A DNA stretch of 39,506 bases from Roseomonas sp. 18066. GTDB taxonomy: Bacteria; Pseudomonadota; Alphaproteobacteria; Acetobacterales; Acetobacteraceae. A model generated the notes under the pieces. It was not told the origin of the DNA, ran no database searches, and worked only from the letters and a program-made list of their open reading frames with translations. Where the stretch lies: NCBI RefSeq assembly GCF_902706185.1, contig NZ_CACSJM010000044.1:1-39506 (forward strand). The letters run 5' to 3'. Shown one piece after another: positions 1 through 7,175 of the stretch. Each line of letters begins with the position of its first letter. Positions within the stretch are counted from its first letter, which is position 1. A program made the position numbers and the translations under genes.

Positions 1-150
1 GTCTCGGGCGGGGCGTCCTGCCTCAGCCGCATCGGCAGCGGGGATCCTCGGGGTGAAGGGCTGGCCGGCGGCGGCTGCCGCCGGCGCGGCGAGTTCTGGC
101 GCGGCGCGGGATTTCCGGCCAGTGAAATACTGTGAAAGCGTGGCGGCATC

Positions 151-198
151 GCGTTCAGGCCAGGGCGCGTTCAGGCCGGGGCGCGTTCACGCCAGAGC
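151..198. repeat. Three tandem 16-bp repeats at the 3' end of the histidine kinase gene
   Basis: Three consecutive 16-base units (151-166, 167-182, 183-198) each begin GCGTTCA and differ at only a few positions. The third contains the stop codon of the minus-strand histidine kinase (187-189). Read on the minus strand every unit carries a TGA in the same register, so the kinase has back-up stops. The rest of 1-150 shows only an 8-bp GC hairpin (65-84) and no gene I can support. Confidence 0.7.
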
Positions 199-1800
199 GA
201 GCGGCAGGGCCAGGCGCAGCCGGCCGCCGGGGCCGGGGTCGATGGCGATCATCCCGTCATGCGCCTCGACGATCGAGCGGCTGACCGCCAGCCCCAGCCC
301 CATGCCCCCCGGCCGGGTGCTGAAGAAGGCGTCGAAGGCGCGCGCCGCCCCGTCGGCGCAGAAGCCCGGGCCGCTATCCTGCACGCGCAGCTCGGCCATG
401 CCCTCCACCGCCTCGGCGCGCAGCAGCAGCCGGCGCTCGGCGGCGGGCAGCGCCTGCATGGCCTGCAGCGCATTGGTCGCCAGGTTGACGAACAGCTGCT
501 GCAGCAGGATGCGGTCGCCGCGCAGCAGCAGCCCCGGCGCCAGCTCCAGCGTCAGGGCGACGCCGGCGGCCTGCAGCTCGCGCTGCACCAGGCGCAGCGC
601 CTCGGCCACCAGCTCGGCCAGGTCCAGCGGCAGGCGCTCGGGCTCGGACTTGCCCAGCAGGTGGCGGATGCGGCGCACCACCTCGCCGCCATGCCGGGCC
701 GAGGCGCCGACCTCCTCCAGCGCGGCGCGGGCCTCCTCCAGCTCCGGCGGGTCGCGGGTCAGCCAGCGGCGGGCGGCATCCGCCCCGGCGCGGATCGCCG
801 ACAGCGGCTGGTTCACCTCATGCGCGATGGCCGCCGCCAGCTCGCCCAGCGCCGCGACGCGGCCGGCGCGTTCCAGCTCGGCGCGCATGCTGGCCAGCAT
901 GTCCTGCATGCGGCGGCGCTCGGTGATGTCCAGCACGCTGGCCTGGACGCGGGCCAGGCTTTCGCCGGGCGGCGGGAAGTTCAGCGCGACGATGATGTCG
1001 ACCGGCGAGCCGTCGGCCGCGCGCAGCCGCGCCTCGGCGGTGAAATGCGGCCGCCCCTCGTCGAGGGCGATCAGGCATTCGGCAAAGCTCTCGTCGGTCT
1101 CGGGCAGGAAATTGGCCAGGTGGGTGAAGAACTTTTCCTTCGACGGCACGCCGAGCAGCTTCAGCGCCGTGGTGTTGACGTCGGTGATGTTGACCAGCCG
1201 GCGGGTGGCGATGACGAAGTCGGGATGCTCGGCGAGATACCGCGGCAGGTCGGCGACGCCGGCCGCGCGCAGGTCAGCCAGCGCCTGCTGCACGGGCCGG
1301 AAGTCATGCTCCCAGATGCCGACGGCGAGCGTCTCGAAGATGGTGCGGTAGCGGGATTCGCTCGCCGCCAGCAGCCGCGCCTGCTCGGCCTGCAGCGCGC
1401 GGGCGGCGATGCTGCGCAGCGCCAGCAGGGTCGCGGCCCCCAGCGCCACCAGGCTGAAGACCAGGCGGAGCGTCGCCGGGGCCTCGCCCTGCAGCCCATG
1501 GCCGAGGCCGTAGCTGACCAAGGCGAGCGCGCCGCAGAGCAGCGCCAGCGCCACCACGCCGCGCTTCGGCAGGGTGTCGGCGGCCAGCAGCGGCACCAGG
1601 ACGTAGAGGACGGCGATGGCGCTGGACAGGCTGGTGAAGCCGTCGACGGCGAAGACGCCGGCGACCAGCGCCAGCAGCAGGAACAGCCGGCGGCGGCGGC
1701 CCTGCGGCGACAGCCCGGCCACCGGGGCGCCCATCGGGATGCCCGTCGGTATGCCCGTCGGGGCGGCATCGGGGGGCAGGATTTGCCGTGCTGTCTGCAT
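187..1800 (-). CDS. PAS-domain membrane sensor histidine kinase
   Basis: A 537-residue two-component sensor kinase in the inner membrane. The N-terminal region (about residues 38-130) has three or four hydrophobic segments, followed by a PAS-like sensing domain (about 150-295, ending in the usual DITERR). The dimerisation/phosphoacceptor box AIAHEVNQPL has its histidine at residue 327. A HATPase domain follows with N-box NLATNALQAM and G-boxes DSGPGF and GGMGLGLAVS. The start at 1800 has a GGGGAAG Shine-Dalgarno; residues 15-27 are a short TGIP repeat, so a start about 22 residues in is possible. The gene diverges from a FixJ-type response regulator, its most likely partner. The signal sensed cannot be read from the sequence. 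Confidence 0.9.
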   Translation of the reverse strand: MQTARQILPPDAAPTGIPTGIPMGAPVAGLSPQGRRRRLFLLLALVAGVFAVDGFTSLSSAIAVLYVLVPLLAADTLPKRGVVALALLCGALALVSYGLGHGLQGEAPATLRLVFSLVALGAATLLALRSIAARALQAEQARLLAASESRYRTIFETLAVGIWEHDFRPVQQALADLRAAGVADLPRYLAEHPDFVIATRRLVNITDVNTTALKLLGVPSKEKFFTHLANFLPETDESFAECLIALDEGRPHFTAEARLRAADGSPVDIIVALNFPPPGESLARVQASVLDITERRRMQDMLASMRAELERAGRVAALGELAAAIAHEVNQPLSAIRAGADAARRWLTRDPPELEEARAALEEVGASARHGGEVVRRIRHLLGKSEPERLPLDLAELVAEALRLVQRELQAAGVALTLELAPGLLLRGDRILLQQLFVNLATNALQAMQALPAAERRLLLRAEAVEGMAELRVQDSGPGFCADGAARAFDAFFSTRPGGMGLGLAVSRSIVEAHDGMIAIDPGPGGRLRLALPLALA

Positions 1801-1863
1801 CCGGCGCTTCCCCCGCTGCGGCGCGTGCCTGCCGCCTGCCTAGGGCCTGGCGCGCCGCGCGGC

Positions 1864-1885
1864 CAGTTATACCTAGGTATGGGAC
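1864..1885. promoter_or_regulatory. Candidate operator A in the kinase/regulator divergent gap
   Basis: A perfect 12-bp palindrome, ATACCTAGGTAT (1869-1880), sits in the 183-bp gap between the divergent kinase and response regulator. It belongs to a larger pattern, TATACCTNNGTANGGG, that also occurs in reverse complement upstream of the AraC-type gene (3109-3126). Palindromes of this kind are typical of NarL/FixJ-family binding sites. Binding by the adjacent regulator is inferred. Confidence 0.45.
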
Positions 1886-1983
1886 GGTCCGCCGGCGTCA
1901 CGATGCCGGGCCGGATCGATGCTTGCCCTGGGCGCCGGGACCGGGAAGATCGGCGCCGATGATCCGCCTCCAGGAGAGAGCCC

Positions 1984-2607
1984 ATGCCTGCTGCCAAGGA
2001 TGCCGAGCCGCAGCTGATCCTGGTGCTGGACGACGATGCGCGCATCCGCCGGGCGCTGGATTCGCTGCTGCGCTCGGTCGGCCACCGCACGGCGCTGTAT
2101 GAATCGGCGCTCGAGCTGCTGGAGGCGCCGCTGCCGCCGGCCGCCGGCTGCCTGCTGATGGATGTGCGCATGCCGCGGATGAGCGGGCTGGAGCTGCAGG
2201 CGCGGCTGGCCGAGCGCGGCGAGCATCCGCCGATCGTCTTCATGACCGGCTATGGCGACGTGCCGATGTCGGTGAAGGCGATGAAGGCCGGCGCGGTCGA
2301 TTTCCTGATCAAGCCGTTCCGCGACCAGGACCTGCTGGACGCCGTCGACCTGGCGCTGGGCCGCGACCGCGACCGGCGCCAGGCCAGCGCGGCGCTGGCC
2401 TCGGCGCGCGCGCTCTATGCCTCGCTGACCCCGCGCGAGGCGCAGGTCATGGCGCTGGTCACCTCGGGGCTGATGAACAAGCAGGTGGCCGGCGAGCTCG
2501 GCCTCAGCGAGATCACGGTGAAGCTGCATCGCTCCAGCCTGATGCGCAAGCTGGGCACCCGCAGCCTGGCCGACCTGGTGCGGCTGGCCCAGGTGGTGGG
2601 CATCTGA
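1984..2607 (+). CDS. FixJ/NarL-family response regulator (receiver + LuxR HTH)
   Basis: A 207-residue DNA-binding response regulator. The receiver domain (about 10-125) has acidic residues LDDD (15-18), phosphoacceptor Asp60 in LLMDVRMP, and the conserved Lys in FLIKPF. The C-terminal LuxR-type helix-turn-helix (about 140-205) starts with the family signature LTPREAQVMALV and has GLSEITVKLHRSSLMRKL as the recognition region. This is the FixJ layout with a STAS-free short linker. A good Shine-Dalgarno (AGGAGAGAG) precedes the ATG. It diverges from the histidine kinase and is followed by a second regulator, so these probably form one phosphorelay module. Target genes are unknown. Confidence 0.93.
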   Translation: MPAAKDAEPQLILVLDDDARIRRALDSLLRSVGHRTALYESALELLEAPLPPAAGCLLMDVRMPRMSGLELQARLAERGEHPPIVFMTGYGDVPMSVKAMKAGAVDFLIKPFRDQDLLDAVDLALGRDRDRRQASAALASARALYASLTPREAQVMALVTSGLMNKQVAGELGLSEITVKLHRSSLMRKLGTRSLADLVRLAQVVGI

Positions 2608-2623
2608 AACCTTCGCCCCCAAC

Positions 2624-2665
2624 CATCGTATAGATGCCGCGCCGGGCGACGCCCCCTAGAAGGGG
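2624..2665. promoter_or_regulatory. Candidate operator B / hairpin upstream of the receiver-only regulator
   Basis: Two inverted repeats lie in this gap: CATC-GTATA-GATG (2624-2636) and CCCCT-AGA-AGGGG (2653-2665). The second, in reverse complement (CCCCTTCTAGGGGG), matches the right half of the site before the AraC-type gene (CCTTCGTAGGGGG) apart from one missing base. Its right arm also overlaps the purine-rich Shine-Dalgarno at 2661-2670, so it could act in DNA as an operator or in RNA as a sequestering hairpin. Confidence 0.4.
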
Positions 2666-2676
2666 AGGAGCCGGCC

Positions 2677-2724
2677 ATGACCGGGTTCAGGGACAGGACG
2701 TGCATCCACTCATTGCTCCCGTGA
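2677..2724 (+). CDS. Putative 15-residue leader peptide (MTGFRDRTCIHSLLP)
   Basis: An ATG six bases after a strong Shine-Dalgarno (AGGGGAGGAG, 2661-2670) opens a 15-codon frame whose TGA stop (2722-2724) overlaps the probable GTG start (2721) of the receiver-only regulator as GTGA. That arrangement is typical of translational coupling. The peptide resembles nothing I recognise. It may be a true leader or just a spurious ATG after a good ribosome site; nothing but the geometry supports it. Confidence 0.35.
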   Translation: MTGFRDRTCIHSLLP

Positions 2725-3077
2725 TCACCCCGCTGATCGCGATCGTCGAGGATGACCGTCACGTCAGGACGGCCACCGCCAGCCTGCTGCGCGCCGCCGG
2801 CCATGCCTCGGAAGGCTTCGCCTCGGCCGAGGATTTCCTGTCGGTCGATGCGGGACGCTTCGCCTGCGTCATCTCCGACGTGCAGATGCCCGGGCGCTCG
2901 GGGCTGGAGCTGCTGGCGCTGCTGGCGGCGCGCGGCGGCCCGCCGGTGATCCTGATGACCGCCTTCCCCGACCCGCGGCTGGAGCGCCAGGCGCGGGCCG
3001 GCGGCGCGCTGGACTTCCTGGAGAAGCCCTGCGACCCGGACCGCATGCTGGCCAGCCTGGAGCGCGCCCTCGGCTGA
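2721..3077 (+). CDS. Single-domain response regulator (receiver only)
   Basis: A 118-residue CheY-like receiver with no output domain. It shows the acid pocket VEDD (9-12), phosphoacceptor Asp53 in VISDVQMPG, the conserved Thr in ILMTAF and Lys in FLEKPCD. I chose GTG 2721, since the protein then begins as receivers usually do just ahead of the first strand (ITPLIAIVEDD) and the start overlaps the stop of a 15-codon leader frame. GTG 2700 in the same frame is the alternative. It probably works as a phosphate sink or connector between the neighbouring kinase and FixJ-type regulator; that role is inferred from context only. Confidence 0.85.
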   Translation: MITPLIAIVEDDRHVRTATASLLRAAGHASEGFASAEDFLSVDAGRFACVISDVQMPGRSGLELLALLAARGGPPVILMTAFPDPRLERQARAGGALDFLEKPCDPDRMLASLERALG

Positions 3078-3106
3078 GACGCGGCCTCTCCGCGACGGAT
3101 GGGCCA

Positions 3107-3126
3107 CCCCCTACGAAGGTATAGGG
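3107..3126. promoter_or_regulatory. Candidate operator C upstream of the AraC-type regulator
   Basis: CCCTACGAAGGTATAGGG (3109-3126) has CCCTA/TAGGG inverted ends. Its reverse complement agrees with operator A at 14 of 20 aligned positions (TATACCTNNGTANGGG). It sits about 125 bases before the AraC-type start codon. A common regulator for the three sites, most likely the FixJ-type protein, is inferred. Confidence 0.45.
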
Positions 3127-3251
3127 CCAGCCGGACGAAGGGCGCGTCCGGATCAATCCCCGTAGAATGGAGCGCGCGCCCCGGACCCCCCACCCTGGGC
3201 CCCGTCAGGCCGGCATCCCCGGCCATCCTTCAGGACGGAGCCTGCCTGAGC

Positions 3252-3776
3252 ATGTCCAGCACCACCACCACCGCCTCGCCCCTGCCCGCGGCCCTGACCG
3301 TCTCCGCCAGCCTGACGCAGCTGCTGCAGGATGCCCGGGCGCTGCTGGGGCGCGACCAGCATGCGGCGGGGCTGATCCTCGACCGCGCCAGCCGGCTGCT
3401 GGCGCCGCCGCCGCCGCCACCCCCGGTCACGCCCGGGGGCCTGGCCGGCTGGCAAGTGGCGCGGCTGACCCGGCATGTCGAGGCGAGCCTGGGCGGGCCG
3501 ATCCTGCAGAAGGATCTGGCCGCCGTTGCCCGGCTGAGCACCGGCCATTTCGCCCGCGCCTTCAAGCAGAGCTTCGGCATCACCGCCCATGCCTATGTCA
3601 TGCAGCAGCGCATGGCCCGCGCCCGCCGGCTGATGCTGGAGACCGAGGCGCCGCTGAGCCAGGTGGCGCTGCTCTGCGGCATGGCCGACCAGCCGCATTT
3701 CTCCCGCGTCTTCCGCCGCATGGAGGGCAGCACGCCGATGGCCTGGCGCCGCCTGCAGCGCGCTGCCGCCCGCTGA
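3252..3776 (+). CDS. AraC-family transcriptional regulator
   Basis: A 174-residue protein whose last about 110 residues form an AraC/XylS-type DNA-binding domain with two helix-turn-helix motifs: the first around KDLAAVARLSTGHFARAFKQ, the second ending in the family hallmark QVALLCGMADQPHFSRVFRR followed by GSTPMAWRR. The N-terminal about 60 residues are a helical segment and a run of seven prolines, with no cupin-like ligand domain, so no effector is predicted. The ATG at 3252 follows GGACGGAG; upstream in-frame codons give no plausible protein. It shares strand and a candidate operator with the response regulators upstream and ends at a strong terminator. Confidence 0.88.
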   Translation: MSSTTTTASPLPAALTVSASLTQLLQDARALLGRDQHAAGLILDRASRLLAPPPPPPPVTPGGLAGWQVARLTRHVEASLGGPILQKDLAAVARLSTGHFARAFKQSFGITAHAYVMQQRMARARRLMLETEAPLSQVALLCGMADQPHFSRVFRRMEGSTPMAWRRLQRAAAR

Positions 3777-3800
3777 GGCGGGACGGCCGGCAACGAGAAA

Positions 3801-3831
3801 GGGGGCGGACCCGGCGGTCCGCCCCCTTTTT
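3801..3831 (+). terminator. Rho-independent terminator after the AraC-type gene
   Basis: A perfect 10-bp stem (3801-3810 with 3817-3826), a 6-base loop and a run of five T residues (3827-3831). It sits between convergent genes, and the last Ts run into the stop codon of the minus-strand MFS gene. On the minus strand the stem is followed by TTTCTC, so it may work weakly both ways. Confidence 0.9.
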
Positions 3832-5452
3832 ATTCCTTCGACAGGCCGGGCTGCAGCGGCAGCAGGTGGCGCACCAGCGGCGGGGTGTCGCCGGAGTGGA
3901 AGCGCAGCACTGCCGCCTGCAGGTCGGCATCGGCATGCGAGACACGGTGGTGCTGGCGCAGATGCTCGGCCCAGCTTTCCACCAGGAACCATTCCAGCAC
4001 GCGCTCCGGCTCGGCCACGTCCTCATGCACGCCCCAGGCGAAGGCGCCGTCGCGGCGACGCTCATCCGCCAGTTTTTGGAGCGCGCGGTGGAAGCCGGCG
4101 CGGTCGTCGGGCTTGATGCGGTACTCGATCTGGATCAGCACCGGGCCGCGGTCATGCGCGACCGGGTCGGCCAGCAGCGGCTCCGGCCAGTGGCGGGCGG
4201 CGACCAGGTCGCTCTCGCCGGCGGGCAGGCGCAGGCGGTGCATGACGATGCCGGCAGCCACCAGCAGCAGGGCGGCGGCGACCAGCGTGCCGGCAATCCC
4301 CAGAAGCTCGGCGACGGCGCCCCAGCCCAGGCTGCCGGCGGTCATCGCGCCGTTGAAGACGGTCAGATACACCGCCAGCGCCCGGCCGCGCACCCAGTTG
4401 GGCAGGATCGCCTGGGCGACGCCGTTCAACGTGGTCAGCGCCAGGATCCAGGCGGCGCCCAGCAGCAGCAGCACGATCGGCGCCAGCCAGCGCGGCGGGC
4501 CGGCGGCCAGCACCAGCATCACCAGCGCGGTCACCAGGGCGGCGGCCAGCATCAGCCCGTCGCCATCGAGCTTCGCCCGCAGCCGCGGCATGACCAGGGC
4601 GCCGCCGATGGCCCCTGCCCCCACCGCGCCCAGCAGCATGCCGTAATAGCCGGCATCGCCCCCCAGCAGCTGGCGCGCCACCAGCGGCAGCAGCGCCCAG
4701 ACCGCGCTGGCGCAGCCGAAGAAGACGGCGGCGCGGACGAGCACCACATGCAGCTCGCGGCTGGCGCGGGCATAGCGCAGCCCGGCGCGGAAGGCGCCGC
4801 CGAAGCGCTCGGCCAGCGGGTCGGCCTCCTGCTTCGGCCGCTTCCACCACAGCAGCGCGCCGATGACGATGACGTAGCTGGCGACATCGACGCCATAGGT
4901 CAGCGAGGCGCCGAAGCCGGCCAGCAGCAGCCCGCCGGCGGCCGGGCCGATGGCGCGCGCGACATTGATGCCGAGCGAGTTCAGGGCCACCGCGCTCTTC
5001 ACCTCCTTCGGCCCGACCAGGTCGGGGACGATGGCCTGCCAGGTCGGCGCCATCAGCGCCGCGCCGACGCCGCCCAGGAAGGTCAGCGCGACGAGGGCCG
5101 AGACGCTGATGGTGCCGCTGGCCGAGAGCACCACCAGCGTCAGGCTGACGCCGGCCAGCAGGAACTGCACCGCGATCAGGAAGCGGCGGCGGTCGAGGAT
5201 GTCGGACAGCACGCCGGCCGGGATGGCCAGCAGGAAGACCGGCAGGGTGGCTGCGGCCTGGATCAGCGACACCGCGGCCGGACCGGCGGCGAGCTCGGTC
5301 ACCAGCCAGCCGCTGGCGACATCGCGCATGAAGCTGCCGATATTGCCGGTGATGGTGGCGATCCACAGCACCAGGAAGGCGGTCTGGCCCAGGGGGGCGA
5401 AGGGAGAACCCATGGGAGAACTGGGTGGGGCCGCGGTTTTTGCCTCGGGCAT
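3830..5452 (-). CDS. MFS transporter, EntS-like with C-terminal soluble domain
   Basis: A 540-residue major facilitator protein with about twelve membrane segments (residues about 20-410) and the MFS loop PAGVLSDILDRRRF near residues 78-91. After the membrane part comes a roughly 100-residue soluble domain (VLIQIEYRIKPDDRAGF onwards) with the look of a dimeric alpha-beta barrel. This layout and length match the MFS_3/enterobactin-exporter (EntS) relatives, which carry the same kind of tail. It is the last gene of the six-gene minus-strand operon, 16 bases after the porin gene. It would move a small molecule across the inner membrane, probably outward by family analogy; the substrate is unknown. 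Confidence 0.85.
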   Translation of the reverse strand: MPEAKTAAPPSSPMGSPFAPLGQTAFLVLWIATITGNIGSFMRDVASGWLVTELAAGPAAVSLIQAAATLPVFLLAIPAGVLSDILDRRRFLIAVQFLLAGVSLTLVVLSASGTISVSALVALTFLGGVGAALMAPTWQAIVPDLVGPKEVKSAVALNSLGINVARAIGPAAGGLLLAGFGASLTYGVDVASYVIVIGALLWWKRPKQEADPLAERFGGAFRAGLRYARASRELHVVLVRAAVFFGCASAVWALLPLVARQLLGGDAGYYGMLLGAVGAGAIGGALVMPRLRAKLDGDGLMLAAALVTALVMLVLAAGPPRWLAPIVLLLLGAAWILALTTLNGVAQAILPNWVRGRALAVYLTVFNGAMTAGSLGWGAVAELLGIAGTLVAAALLLVAAGIVMHRLRLPAGESDLVAARHWPEPLLADPVAHDRGPVLIQIEYRIKPDDRAGFHRALQKLADERRRDGAFAWGVHEDVAEPERVLEWFLVESWAEHLRQHHRVSHADADLQAAVLRFHSGDTPPLVRHLLPLQPGLSKE

Positions 5453-5468
5453 GGCCGGGTCCTTTCGG

Positions 5469-6785
5469 TCAGAACGTCAGAGAGAGGGCGGCGGCCAGGA
5501 AGTCGACATCGCGACCGCCGGCCTGGGCCAAGGCGGGGCCGACATCGAAATGCACGTACCAGGCGCGGATTTCGGCATGCGGGCTGATCTTCCAGCGCGC
5601 CGAGGCCTGGAACTGTTTTCCGACATCGCGGCTGCCGCCGGCGGTCTGCGGCAGGGGGCCGAAGGGCACCGGGCGATAGACGGCGTCCTCGCGCTGCTGC
5701 CGCCACAGGAAGTCGAGGCCGAATTCCAGCGTGACATCCGGCAGCGGCGTCAGCCGCAGGCTGGGATAGAGGTCCACCAGATTGGCCGGCGCCACCAGCC
5801 CGGCCTCGGTGAAATACGGCACCTTGGGGTAGAGGGCGTTGAAGGTCTCCAGCCGCCCGTCGCGCGGATTGCCGTCGCCGCTGGCGATATCCGCCTTCAG
5901 CCCGAGCCGCGGCGACCAGGGCAGGTTTCCCGCTGTGACGCCAAGATCGGCGGAGGCGGTCCAGGCGCGGATCTGCTGCGTGCCGAAGCTGCCGGTCTGG
6001 CCGGCGAGCTCGACGTCGTGGTCGAAGGCGCCCTGCCGGCCAAACAGGCGGACGCCAAAAGTCTGGCGCTGCTCGAAGGCGGTGCCGGCGCTGAAGCGGG
6101 CGGCTTCGCGCTCATAGCCCAGGACATAGAGATCGGCCGACAGCCCGGCCGCCAGCGGGATCGTGCCGTAGCCGCCGAAGAAGGCCTCGCCGCGGTTGCT
6201 GCTGTCGTCGAAGGCGCCGCCCAGCGGCTGCACCGGCCGCGTGGCGAACAGATCCAGCTTCGTCCCCTGCGGCCCGGCCAGCATCAGCCTTCCGCCATCG
6301 AAGGCGCGGCGCAGATTGGGGCCGTCACGCTCGGAGACCAGCCGGCCGGAGCCGAAATTCATCTCCTGCCGGCCGCCGCGCAGGGTCAGCCGCCAATCCG
6401 TGTCCAGGTCGATGCCAAGGTCCAGAAAAGCCTGTGCGATGTCGCCACGGTTCTCCTGGGTGGCGCTCAGGCTGCCGCCGCGATTGTCGAAGGCGTCGAA
6501 GCGGCCGAGCTGCAGAAACGCGCGGAAATTCTCCGAGAGGGTCAGGTCGGCCTGCAGCAGCAGGCGCTGCAGCAGATAGTGGTTGCTGCCTGGCGCCCCC
6601 GGCGCGCGGCCGATGGAGAAGCCCGGGTTGCTGAAGCTCTCGAAGCGTTCGCGCAGCTGCCCGCCCAGCGACAGGCGGGCCTCGCCGCCGAGCGGGATGT
6701 CTTTCAAGGGGTCGAAGGGATCGGCGGCGGCCAGCGGCGATGCGAGCAGCAGCAGCGCCGTGGTGGAAATGGCCAGAAGCTTCAT
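5469..6785 (-). CDS. Alginate-export (AlgE-like) family outer-membrane beta-barrel
   Basis: A 438-residue outer-membrane protein. The ATG at 6785 gives a clear Sec signal peptide (MKLLAISTTALLLLASPLAAA). The mature part opens with the LSLGGQLRERFESFSNPGF pattern of the alginate_exp family, continues with alternating amphipathic strands (for example WRLTLRGGRQEMNFGSGRLV) and ends in a beta-signal with terminal Phe (AALSLTF). Length fits the family. The start overlaps the DoxX stop as ATGA. Despite the family name nothing here points to alginate: no polymerase or lyase is nearby. A diffusion porin for the compound handled by the operon's hydrolases is the simplest reading. Confidence 0.85.
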   Translation of the reverse strand: MKLLAISTTALLLLASPLAAADPFDPLKDIPLGGEARLSLGGQLRERFESFSNPGFSIGRAPGAPGSNHYLLQRLLLQADLTLSENFRAFLQLGRFDAFDNRGGSLSATQENRGDIAQAFLDLGIDLDTDWRLTLRGGRQEMNFGSGRLVSERDGPNLRRAFDGGRLMLAGPQGTKLDLFATRPVQPLGGAFDDSSNRGEAFFGGYGTIPLAAGLSADLYVLGYEREAARFSAGTAFEQRQTFGVRLFGRQGAFDHDVELAGQTGSFGTQQIRAWTASADLGVTAGNLPWSPRLGLKADIASGDGNPRDGRLETFNALYPKVPYFTEAGLVAPANLVDLYPSLRLTPLPDVTLEFGLDFLWRQQREDAVYRPVPFGPLPQTAGGSRDVGKQFQASARWKISPHAEIRAWYVHFDVGPALAQAGGRDVDFLAAALSLTF

Positions 6786-7174
6786 GCCCGGCGCGCCAGC
6801 CAGCCCTTGTCGTACAGGGCCACCAACAAAAAGGCGCCGGCCAGGCCGAGGTGCTCGAAGAAGGCATTCGCCGCCATGAAGCGCGGCTGGCCGGGCGGCA
6901 TCTCCCAGTAGCGCAGCGCGACGAAGGTGGCGGCCAGGGTGAAGCCGCCCAGCGCCAGCGCCCCCAGCCAGCGCAGCCGGCCCGAGAGGATCATCGCGCT
7001 GGCGCCGAGCTCGAGGAGGATGGTGCCGATGGTGACGAGCAGCGGGAAAGGCAGCCCGAAATGGGCCGCTTCCGCGATGCCGCCCTGCAAATCCAGCAGC
7101 TTGTTCAGCCCGCCCTGCAGATAGGCGGCGCAAAGCCCGAGCAGCCCGAGCCAGGCGAGCAGGCGTGCCCCCAT
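6782..7174 (-). CDS. DoxX-family membrane protein
   Basis: A 130-residue inner-membrane protein with four hydrophobic segments and the DoxX pattern: LLAWLGLLGLCAAYLQGGLNKLLD at the start, an acidic residue in the ILLELGASAMIL helix, and FFEHLGLAGAFLLVALYDKG at the end. Family members are often associated with quinone or thiol redox chemistry, but most have no assigned role. The ATG lies one base after the stop of the amidohydrolase and its stop overlaps the porin start (ATGA), so expression is tightly coupled. Upstream in-frame sequence is a shadow of the amidohydrolase gene. Confidence 0.87.
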   Translation of the reverse strand: MGARLLAWLGLLGLCAAYLQGGLNKLLDLQGGIAEAAHFGLPFPLLVTIGTILLELGASAMILSGRLRWLGALALGGFTLAATFVALRYWEMPPGQPRFMAANAFFEHLGLAGAFLLVALYDKGWLARRA

Positions 7175-7175
7175 C

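Noticed and set aside
1739..1762. 12-bp tandem repeat in the kinase 5' region
   Set aside because: It encodes the TGIP repeat at the kinase N-terminus. Two near-identical units in coding sequence do not support a separate feature.
53..1962. Long plus-strand open frames over the histidine kinase
   Set aside because: They are Arg/Ser/Gln-rich shadows of the minus-strand kinase gene, which has full domain motifs. Comparable long frames oppose most genes here and result from high GC.
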